A DNA stretch of 64,000 bases from Glaciecola siphonariae (lineage in GTDB: Bacteria > Pseudomonadota > Gammaproteobacteria > Enterobacterales > Alteromonadaceae), in assembly GCF_042652645.1 (NCBI RefSeq), contig NZ_JBHSGU010000029.1:1-64000 (forward strand), given 5' to 3'. Numbering within the stretch: position 1 is the stretch's first letter; the number at the start of each line of letters is the position of its first letter. A model generated the notes under the pieces. It saw nothing but the letters and a program-made list of their open reading frames with translations. It did no database searches and was not told the DNA's origin. Made by a program: the position numbers and the translations under genes. Below, one piece after another: positions 17,279 to 24,605 of the stretch.

Positions 17279-18535
17279 ATGTCATATGGTGAACAAACAT
17301 TACAAACGACAGACTCTATTTCTCTGTGGGAGAAAGCCTGCCGTGCAATGTTTATTAGTGCGCTTAAACATCTGCCAGAAGGCAATTTAGTGATCAAAGA
17401 AAACGGACAGGTAGTTGCCTCTTTAGGTGACGAAAACTCTGACTTAAAAGCGCAAGTGTGGATTTTAGATACCGCGGCCTACCCTAAGCTTTTACTAGGA
17501 GGCAGTATTGCATCCGGTGAGACGTTTACAGAAAAGCTATGGGACAGCCCCGATTTAACCAATGTGATTAGGATTTTTGCCCGCAACTTATCAACACTCG
17601 ACCGTTGGGAAAAGCGCTTTAAATGGTTAACAATGCCAATGGCAAAAATTAAGCACATCGCTAACAATAACTCTCAAACCCAAGCGAAAAAGAATATTGG
17701 CGCTCATTATGACTTAGGTAATCGACTCTACACCAAGTTCCTAGACGATTCGATGATGTACTCCGCGGCGGTCTATCCCGATGCAAATTCAAGCCTAGCG
17801 GATGCTCAGCAAAACAAGCTCAGAACGATTTGCGAGAAACTGCAACTAAAACCCTCTGATCATTTGCTAGAAATAGGTACAGGTTGGGGCGGGCTTGCGG
17901 TATATGCAGCTAAACATTACGGTTGCAGAGTTACCACTACCACCATATCTGAAGAACAATACGCGTGGGCTGAAAAATGGGTGCGCGATGAAAACTTGCA
18001 AGCGCAGATCACGCTTTTGAAAAAGGACTATCGCTTGTTAGAAGGTGAGTATGACAAGCTTGTGTCGATAGAAATGATTGAAGCGGTTGGCAAAAAGTAT
18101 TTAGGCAACTTTTTTGATAAGTGTTCATCTTTACTAAAATCAAACGGCTTAATGCTGCTGCAGTCAATTACAATAGACGATAGACGCTACGACAGCTACG
18201 CTGATAGCGTCGATTTCATTCAAAAACACATTTTCCCAGGCGGATTTTTGCCTTCTCAATTTGCCATCAATAAACATGTGAAAAAATATACTGATTTAAG
18301 CATTCGCGATGTCCACGATATTGGACTTGACTACGCGCTCACTCTCAAGCATTGGTTTGAAGCATTTATGCAGCAGAAACAAGCCTTGAATGAAGATGGA
18401 TATGACGAGCGCTTCACGCGGATGTGGCAGTATTATTTAAATTATTGCGAGGGTGGTTTTTTAGAACGAGTTATCAGCACCGCCCAGTTGGTGCTGGCAA
18501 AACCTCAACATCGCGCGCCTTTAAATAGAAGTTAA
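17279..18535 (+). CDS. Cyclopropane-fatty-acyl-phospholipid synthase family protein
   Basis: 418 aa. AAGAAAGGA lies 8 bases before the ATG. SAM-dependent methyltransferase of the CFA family: NIGAHYDLGN (139-148), the SAM motif EIGTGWGG (198-205) and LVSIEMIEAVG. The true CFA synthase methylenates cis double bonds of membrane phospholipids. Paralogues in ChrR-RpoE regulons include a methylase in furan fatty acid formation, so the exact product is open. Last gene of the operon; no T-rich terminator follows. Confidence 0.87.
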   Translation: MSYGEQTLQTTDSISLWEKACRAMFISALKHLPEGNLVIKENGQVVASLGDENSDLKAQVWILDTAAYPKLLLGGSIASGETFTEKLWDSPDLTNVIRIFARNLSTLDRWEKRFKWLTMPMAKIKHIANNNSQTQAKKNIGAHYDLGNRLYTKFLDDSMMYSAAVYPDANSSLADAQQNKLRTICEKLQLKPSDHLLEIGTGWGGLAVYAAKHYGCRVTTTTISEEQYAWAEKWVRDENLQAQITLLKKDYRLLEGEYDKLVSIEMIEAVGKKYLGNFFDKCSSLLKSNGLMLLQSITIDDRRYDSYADSVDFIQKHIFPGGFLPSQFAINKHVKKYTDLSIRDVHDIGLDYALTLKHWFEAFMQQKQALNEDGYDERFTRMWQYYLNYCEGGFLERVISTAQLVLAKPQHRAPLNRS

Positions 18536-18565
18536 CAAACTAACGAGTCTGCTGCGATGCCAAGC

Positions 18566-19498
18566 CTAGTTTCCACTAGGCTCCATGATAGATATCGGGT
18601 CAGTGAATTTGGGGTCACCTTGTGTAATAGTGATCTCAACTCGACGGTTTTTGGCCCGAGCCTCTGGGGTATCGCCCTCGTCCATCAGTTCGGTAGATGC
18701 CTTACCAATGACCTTCATTCTGTTCTCATCAAAACCATCTGCCAGCCTGAGTTCCTCGGCCACTGCAACCGCACGTTGAGATGATAAATCCCAGTTAGAG
18801 CGATAAAGCTCGTTAGAAATTTGCACACCATCGCTATGCCCAGAAATTTCGATTTGGCCGGGCATATCGCTTACAAGCGTTCCTAGCTGGCGAATGACGG
18901 GAATAAATTGAGGCTGTAAAAACGCCGAACCTGCTGAAAATGAGCCGTTTTCTCGAATTCGAATCACTATTTGCTGCCCAAGGTTCTCAACGTCAACCGC
19001 ACCGTCTTTAATCTCTTTTTGCAGCAGCTCTTGCACTTTTTTCATTTGCTTCTCAAGCTGCTCATTATTGGTTGCGGCTGCACCGGCCGACGCGGTTTGA
19101 TTTGCGGTATTAGGGGCCTGACCACCCCTTAGCTGTCCGCGTTGCTTTTGACGACCACCTGCAGAAGCATCCTCGCCCTCTTGGAAGTTAAGCATCGGCT
19201 TAGTGATGTCTTGGGTAACCTGCTGCACGGTTTCAATAGGTGTAGGGTCGGGCTTTCCAGGTCGAAATTCTAAGGCAACAACGCTTGTGCCTTTTGGAAT
19301 ATCTTTCAGCTCAATCTTGTTTTGTACGCCAAATGCGAACTTCATAGAGCCCGCTATCTGCTTAAATTTTTTTACGTCCATTTCTGAGAAAGAAAGCAGC
19401 AAAACAAAAAAGCACATCAACAAAGACATTAAGTCTGCAAAAGTACCCATCCACGCAGGAAGGCCTTCAGGTGGGCATTTTGGGCATTCGTCTTCCAC
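18566..19498 (-). CDS. pomB: Sodium-driven flagellar motor stator protein PomB
   Basis: 310 aa. A single N-terminal membrane helix (AWMGTFADLMSLLMCFFVLL) carries the ion-binding Asp at residue 22, followed by a plug and a long Gln/Gly/Ala-rich linker (about 100-150) and a C-terminal OmpA-like peptidoglycan-binding domain (ISGHSDGVQISN..NWDLSSQRAVAV). The PomB-type sequence around the helix indicates a sodium motor. It begins one base from the end of pomA. Confidence 0.92.
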   Translation of the reverse strand: MEDECPKCPPEGLPAWMGTFADLMSLLMCFFVLLLSFSEMDVKKFKQIAGSMKFAFGVQNKIELKDIPKGTSVVALEFRPGKPDPTPIETVQQVTQDITKPMLNFQEGEDASAGGRQKQRGQLRGGQAPNTANQTASAGAAATNNEQLEKQMKKVQELLQKEIKDGAVDVENLGQQIVIRIRENGSFSAGSAFLQPQFIPVIRQLGTLVSDMPGQIEISGHSDGVQISNELYRSNWDLSSQRAVAVAEELRLADGFDENRMKVIGKASTELMDEGDTPEARAKNRRVEITITQGDPKFTDPISIMEPSGN

Positions 19499-20262
19499 TA
19501 CTCTTTTTCCTCAGCCGAACCGCGCTTGCCTTCCGCCAAATAGCCTTTTAGCACGCCTTCAATAACCCTTGGGTTTTGACCATCTGCAATACCCAAAATG
19601 CCATCGAGAATCAAACATTGGTTGAGCTTTTCTTCAGCAGCCCTCACGCCTAGTTTAAATGCAATAGGCAAACAAACGATGTTAGCGAGCATAGCCCCAT
19701 AGAGCGTAGTGAGTAGCGCCACCGCCATTGCTGGACCAATCGCTTTTGGGTCATCCATGTTAGACAACATGGCAACAAGACCGATTAAGGTACCAATCAT
19801 GCCCATTGCAGGTGCAACGTCACCTAAAGATTTAAATATTATGGCACCAGCGTCGTGTCGCTCAGAGGTGTTAGAAATATCTTTTGCCATAGTTGTACGA
19901 ACGACTTCAACATCGTGTCCATCCACCAGCATGTCGACGCCCTTTTGCATAAAACTGTTTTCAATTTCGGCCTCTTCAAGTGCCAAAAATCCACCCTTGC
20001 GAGCAGCGTCAGCCATTTCAACTACCTTTTGAATAAGCTCTTCGGGCGACTGAATTTTAAATGCAAATGCTTTGCCCGCTATTTTGCCAGCCCCTAAAAA
20101 CTGGGCTAGCGGATATTGCATAAGCACAACAAAGGTAGAGCCACCGAATACAATAAGTACCGACGGAATATTAAAGAATATGCCTAGGTCGCCACCTAGG
20201 ACCATCGCCATGACGACAAAACCAAGCGCGCCTATTAGGCCGATTAGTGTTGCTAAATCCAC
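19498..20262 (-). CDS. pomA: Sodium-driven flagellar motor stator protein PomA
   Basis: 254 aa with four membrane helices. MDLATLIGLIGALGFVVMAM and the GTLIGLVAMLSNMDDP loop are typical of PomA; the cytoplasmic loop carries the charged residues that meet FliG. It forms the stator channel with PomB. The start is a GTG with GAGGAG upstream. A sigma-28-type promoter lies 54 bases upstream. Confidence 0.93.
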   Translation of the reverse strand: MDLATLIGLIGALGFVVMAMVLGGDLGIFFNIPSVLIVFGGSTFVVLMQYPLAQFLGAGKIAGKAFAFKIQSPEELIQKVVEMADAARKGGFLALEEAEIENSFMQKGVDMLVDGHDVEVVRTTMAKDISNTSERHDAGAIIFKSLGDVAPAMGMIGTLIGLVAMLSNMDDPKAIGPAMAVALLTTLYGAMLANIVCLPIAFKLGVRAAEEKLNQCLILDGILGIADGQNPRVIEGVLKGYLAEGKRGSAEEKE

Positions 20263-20315
20263 GGTTAACTCCTCTACCTGAAATGAAGGTTGTTTGATAT
20301 GTTTCTATAAAGGGG

Positions 20316-20342
20316 TTAACGGCAAGGCATCGTTTATCTTTA
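20316..20342 (-). promoter_or_regulatory. Sigma-28 (FliA) promoter of pomAB
   Basis: On the minus strand, TAAAGATA (20335-20342), an 11-bp spacer and GCCGTTAA (20316-20323). The FliA consensus is TAAAGTTT-N11-GCCGATAA, so the match is strong and the spacing exact. It places pomAB among late flagellar genes. Confidence 0.82.
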
Positions 20343-20487
20343 TGCTTAGTTTTGGCAAAGTTTTGACCCACCAAGGGCAACAAATATCATTGCATAATGG
20401 TTAATCGCTCTTTTGTATTTAATGCCTTGAAACTAAGAGGTAGCTTAGGTATTGTTTGCGTCATTGAATTACAGGTATGCAGGCACT

Positions 20488-20718
20488 ATGAGCGCTGAAA
20501 AATTAAGCTTTGAACAAGCTATGGAAGAATTAGAAACCATCGTGACTAAAATGGAGCAAGGCGACATCACTTTGGAAGCCTCGTTACAAAGTTTTGAGCG
20601 AGGTATCGCACTTGCCAGACGTAGCCAAACACTATTGGAACAAGCACAGCAGAAAGTAAAAATTCTGACCCAAGAGGGCGGTGCCCAAACTCTCGAAGAT
20701 TTCCAAGCGCCTGACTAA
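20488..20718 (+). CDS. xseB: Exodeoxyribonuclease VII small subunit
   Basis: 76 aa from the ATG at 20488; an upstream start at 20452 adds only unconserved residues. LSFEQAMEELETIVTKMEQG and LEASLQSFERGIALAR are the XseB signature, two helices of a coiled hairpin. It binds XseA to form the single-strand-specific exonuclease VII. First gene of the xseB-ispA-dxs operon, as in E. coli. Confidence 0.92.
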   Translation: MSAEKLSFEQAMEELETIVTKMEQGDITLEASLQSFERGIALARRSQTLLEQAQQKVKILTQEGGAQTLEDFQAPD

Positions 20719-20723
20719 TCTAC

Positions 20724-21620
20724 ATGCAAGAAGATTTGCTAGCGCTACAAACCTTAACTAAAGCCCGAGTCGAAACAGCATTCGCTAACTACATTCGCGT
20801 TCAGGCCTACCCAGATAGCCAACTACTGCAGGCCATGCGCTATGCGCTTTTTAACGGTGGCAAACGCATGCGTCCTTTGCTCATTATGCTTGTGGCCAAT
20901 ATGCTCGGCGGCGACCAAGATGATGTTGACACGGTTGCTTTGGCCGTAGAGTGCATACATGCGTACTCCTTAGTGCATGACGACTTACCCGCAATGGACG
21001 ATGATGCTCTGCGTCGCGGCAAGCCCACTTGTCATATCGAATTTGATGAGGCCACCGCCATCCTAGCGGGAGATGCTCTGCAGACTCTCGCATTTGAAAT
21101 TCTGGCCAATCATGCGCTTAGCGATTTTGCCAACAGCAAACGCATTGCGCTTATTAGCGAACTCGCCAAAGCGAGCGGTGCAAATGGCATGTGCCAAGGG
21201 CAAAGCCTCGACCTCATTGCTACCAACGAAGACATTAGTATAGACGCCCTCAATCACTTACATAGTCTAAAAACCGGCGCATTGCTTACCGCATGCGTAA
21301 GAATGGGGGCGCTGATCTGCTCACAAACGAGCGCTGACGACTTGGCTAATTTAACGTCATTTGCAAATCATATTGGACTGGCGTTTCAAATCCAAGACGA
21401 CATCCTCGATGTAATATCCGACACCGAGACTTTGGGCAAGCCGCAAGGCTCTGATCAAAGCAATAATAAAAACACCTTTGTCAGTAAACTTGGGCTTGAG
21501 GGAGCACAAACACAATTAAAAGCTCATCACCAAGAAGCGCTACACGCCTTGGACACTTTGCCGTACAATACCGCCCACTTAAAGCTGTTCACCGATTACA
21601 TGGTCACGCGAACTTTTTAA
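20724..21620 (+). CDS. ispA: Farnesyl diphosphate synthase
   Basis: 298 aa polyprenyl synthase. The first Asp-rich motif DDLPAMDDD (86-94) and the second DDILD (around 225), with GGKRMRP at 45-51, bind the diphosphates through magnesium. It condenses IPP with DMAPP and GPP to give FPP for undecaprenyl and quinone synthesis. The start lies 5 bases after the xseB stop, with no separate ribosome site, suggesting translational coupling. Confidence 0.94.
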   Translation: MQEDLLALQTLTKARVETAFANYIRVQAYPDSQLLQAMRYALFNGGKRMRPLLIMLVANMLGGDQDDVDTVALAVECIHAYSLVHDDLPAMDDDALRRGKPTCHIEFDEATAILAGDALQTLAFEILANHALSDFANSKRIALISELAKASGANGMCQGQSLDLIATNEDISIDALNHLHSLKTGALLTACVRMGALICSQTSADDLANLTSFANHIGLAFQIQDDILDVISDTETLGKPQGSDQSNNKNTFVSKLGLEGAQTQLKAHHQEALHALDTLPYNTAHLKLFTDYMVTRTF

Positions 21621-21666
21621 GTTCTTACAGCATACTAATAAAACGACTTAGAAGAATGAATTAAGA

Positions 21667-23523
21667 ATGAGCTTAGACCTTTCCCATTATCCGCATTTGG
21701 CAAAAGCAAATATTCCTAGTGAATTGCGCCAGCAGCCAAAGCACAACTTAAAGCTTATCGCTAAAGAACTAAGGCTGTTTTTACTTAACTGTGTTAGCCA
21801 AAGCAGTGGTCATTTTGCTTCTGGTTTGGGCACCGTAGAGCTTACCGTTGCTCTGCATTATGTTTACAACACTCCATTTGACCGCCTAATTTGGGATGTG
21901 GGTCATCAAGCCTACCCGCATAAAATACTTACAGGTAGGCGCGACCGCATGACCACCATTCGCAAAAAAGGTGGATTGCACCCCTTCCCTTGGCCCCCAG
22001 AAAGTGAGTATGACACCTTTGCGGTTGGACATTCGTCAACCTCTATTTCAGCGGCATTAGGCATGGCAATTGCCGCCGACAAAGAGCAGAAAAACCGAAA
22101 AGTTGTTGCTGTTATTGGCGATGGTGCGCTTACAGCCGGCTTAGCATTTGAGGCGCTAAACCATGCTGGCGATATTGCCAAAGACTTGGTGATTGTTTTA
22201 AACGATAACGAAATGTCGATTTCAGAAAACGTGGGCGCATTAAATAGCCATTTAGCGCGTTTGCTTACCGGCAGTTTCTTCAACTCCATTAGAGACAACG
22301 GCAAAAAAATTCTGAGCAATATACCGCCCATTAAAGAGTTGGCAAGCAAAGCTGAAGAGCATATTAAAGGCATGGTAGTGCCGGGCACAATTTTTGAAGA
22401 GCTTGGCTTTCGCTACATTGGCCCGATAGACGGTCACGATGTTGACACTATGGTCGAGACCTTAAGTAATATGCGTAAAATTTCAGGCCCACAAATTTTG
22501 CATGTGGTGACCAAAAAAGGTAAAGGCTATGAGCAAGCCGAGCAAGACCCAATTAAATGGCATGCGGTCCCCAAATTTGATCACACCACTGAAAAACTGC
22601 CAGAGAGTAAGCCTGGTAAACCAAGCTATTCAGCCATATTTGGCAACTGGCTCTGCGATATGGCGGCAAAAGACAAAAACCTAGTGGCTATTACCCCTGC
22701 GATGCGAGAAGGCTCCGGCATGGTTAAATTTTCGCAACGCTACCCCGAGCAATATATAGACGTGGCGATTGCTGAGCAGCACTCAGTAACCTTAGCCGCT
22801 GGTTTAGCAAGAGAAGGGAAGAACGCGGTAGTTGCCATTTACTCAACGTTTTTACAGCGCGCATACGACCAATTAATCCACGATGTTGCTATTCAGAACC
22901 TGCCAGTATTGTTTGCCATAGACCGAGCAGGCATTGTGGGTGCCGATGGTCCGACTCATCAGGGTGCATTTGATATTAGCTTTTTACGCTGCATTCCTAA
23001 TATGATTATTATGACCCCAGCCGATGAAGCTGACTGTAGAAATATGCTCTATACCGGCCATATTGCGAAGCAACCGGCAACGGTACGATATCCAAGAGGC
23101 GCTGGCATTGGTAAAGCCATTGATGAAACCATGACCGCCTTAGAGCTAGGCAAGTCCCGCGTGATGCGTGAGGGCAAAAAGGTAGCCATCCTGAATTTTG
23201 GCAGCCTATATGGCGAGGCGAGCATTGCAGCAGAGCGCCTTGATGCAACACTTATCGACATGCGCTTTGTAAAACCGATAGACGAAAAAGCCATTATTAA
23301 GGCCGCTGGTGAACACGATTTGCTTGTTACCATTGAAGACGGTGCAGTGGCAGGTGGTGCAGGAAGCGCTGTGGGTGAAGTACTTCAAACTCACAAGGTT
23401 TTGTGCCACTTGCTCAAGCTAGGCTTACCTGACGAATTTATTATGCAAGGCACGCAACAAGAGATGTATGTCGAGCTAGGCATAGATGCAGACGGCATTG
23501 AACGTGCAATAAAGAACTTTTAA
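21667..23523 (+). CDS. dxs: 1-deoxy-D-xylulose-5-phosphate synthase
   Basis: 618 aa thiamine-diphosphate enzyme, the first step of the MEP isoprenoid pathway (pyruvate plus glyceraldehyde 3-phosphate). ThDP motif GDGALTAGLAFEALNHAG..NDN near 155-185, the AIAEQHSVTLAAGLA segment with the catalytic Glu, and the C-terminal transketolase domain are all present. Third gene of the operon, directly feeding ispA. Confidence 0.96.
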   Translation: MSLDLSHYPHLAKANIPSELRQQPKHNLKLIAKELRLFLLNCVSQSSGHFASGLGTVELTVALHYVYNTPFDRLIWDVGHQAYPHKILTGRRDRMTTIRKKGGLHPFPWPPESEYDTFAVGHSSTSISAALGMAIAADKEQKNRKVVAVIGDGALTAGLAFEALNHAGDIAKDLVIVLNDNEMSISENVGALNSHLARLLTGSFFNSIRDNGKKILSNIPPIKELASKAEEHIKGMVVPGTIFEELGFRYIGPIDGHDVDTMVETLSNMRKISGPQILHVVTKKGKGYEQAEQDPIKWHAVPKFDHTTEKLPESKPGKPSYSAIFGNWLCDMAAKDKNLVAITPAMREGSGMVKFSQRYPEQYIDVAIAEQHSVTLAAGLAREGKNAVVAIYSTFLQRAYDQLIHDVAIQNLPVLFAIDRAGIVGADGPTHQGAFDISFLRCIPNMIIMTPADEADCRNMLYTGHIAKQPATVRYPRGAGIGKAIDETMTALELGKSRVMREGKKVAILNFGSLYGEASIAAERLDATLIDMRFVKPIDEKAIIKAAGEHDLLVTIEDGAVAGGAGSAVGEVLQTHKVLCHLLKLGLPDEFIMQGTQQEMYVELGIDADGIERAIKNF

Positions 23524-23639
23524 AAGGTTTTTAAGAATAATATGCCTTTTGTACGCAAGGACAGCCGCGCTGATGCGCTAGGATGAACGATATTCTTAAG
23601 CACTGATATTCACTCCAGCAAAAATTCGAGTAGATGCAC

Positions 23640-24029
23640 TCAAGGATGAATATAGGCACTTCGTAATGCAAAGTTTCGAATGTGGCTAAACACCAAAAAC
23701 GCTGACCCAATTACCGTAAGGATGACTTCACCTTTCCCGTTAAATAGGTCATGCCCGAAAATAATCGCCATTACCAAAGCAAGCAACCCGGCAGCACACA
23801 TCAAAACGATTCCACTTTGGCGATGTTGAAGATAGCCAAATAAAATCGTGAGTACACTTATTGGTATGACGGCTAACACTAATAACACGTGAAAGCCTTC
23901 GTCGAAAATGAATAGCGTCGACATTAAAGGGAGCGTGAATAAAACAAGCGGCACTAATGCACAGTGCAAGACGCATAACGAAGAAACACCAATTGCGAGT
24001 TTATCGCCAATATTCATTACTTTATTCAA
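23640..24029 (-). CDS. MerC-domain membrane protein
   Basis: 129 aa with four hydrophobic helices. SSLCVLHCALVPLVL in the first helix is the MerC Cys pair region. A TTG at 24029 is preferred because AGGAG lies 6 bases upstream, inside the end of the Zur-like gene, whereas the ATG at 24017 is too far from it. It overlaps the Zur-like gene by 8 bases. MerC carries mercuric ion, but next to a Zur-like regulator and zinc genes a zinc-linked role is more likely (inference). Confidence 0.75.
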   Translation of the reverse strand: MNKVMNIGDKLAIGVSSLCVLHCALVPLVLFTLPLMSTLFIFDEGFHVLLVLAVIPISVLTILFGYLQHRQSGIVLMCAAGLLALVMAIIFGHDLFNGKGEVILTVIGSAFLVFSHIRNFALRSAYIHP

Positions 24030-24513
24030 AACCTTCTCCTTTTCCGAGCTGCCTCAGGTCGCATTCGCAAGTCTTGCATACGCCTTTAAGCTCTACTTTT
24101 GAATCAATCACTTTAAATTTTGGCGTATTTGCAGCCGCGCACATATTTTCCATTACTGAAACCGGTACTGCCAGCTCGTTGACTTGATTACACTGCACAC
24201 ATATCACAAAAACAGGAAAGTGGTTATTGTTATCCTCACCAATGCACTGGCAAGCAATAAATTTGTTTATCGTATCCAAACGGTATGCGATACGTAAATC
24301 AATGAAGAACTCTAATATTCGATAAACCGATGTTGCGATAATTTTTTCGTTAAACCGCTCATTATATATTTTAGCTAGCTCATAAGCAGACATCGCTTGC
24401 TCAGCATCCAAAAGCACATTTAACACGTGCAGGCGTTGTTTAGTGAGGCGAGCGTTCTGAGCCTCGCAAATCTCTCTCACCTTCAACACATCAGAATCTT
24501 CAAACAACTGCAT
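24022..24513 (-). CDS. zur: Fur-family regulator, Zur-like
   Basis: 163 aa. The N-terminal winged helix (ARLTKQRLHVLNVLL..SAYELAKIY..ATSVYRIL) is followed by a metal-binding C-terminal domain with CVQC and CKTCEC. SAYEL and TINKFIACQC resemble E. coli Zur more than Fur. It is expected to repress zinc-uptake genes when zinc is replete. A Zur-type palindrome lies 32 bp upstream, between this gene and the TonB receptor, so both may be controlled from it. Confidence 0.8.
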   Translation of the reverse strand: MQLFEDSDVLKVREICEAQNARLTKQRLHVLNVLLDAEQAMSAYELAKIYNERFNEKIIATSVYRILEFFIDLRIAYRLDTINKFIACQCIGEDNNNHFPVFVICVQCNQVNELAVPVSVMENMCAAANTPKFKVIDSKVELKGVCKTCECDLRQLGKGEGFE

Positions 24514-24544
24514 AGATAAACAAACAAAAAATCACTTGACGTTT

Positions 24545-24559
24545 TGATATAATATAACA
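24545..24559. promoter_or_regulatory. Zur-type operator
   Basis: TGATATAATATAACA differs at one position from the core TGTTATAATATAACA of the gammaproteobacterial Zur box. It is centred in the 92-bp gap between the divergent zur-like and TonB-receptor genes and overlaps AT-rich promoter sequence. Confidence 0.75.
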
Positions 24560-24605
24560 TAACTTAAAAAGAGAAAAGAGCTAATTTAAAACATTGAGGG
24601 AACAA

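Noticed and set aside
18563..18582. AGCCTAG/CTAGGCT hairpin after the CFA-like gene
   Set aside because: Good 7-bp stem but no T-run on either strand, so not called a terminator.
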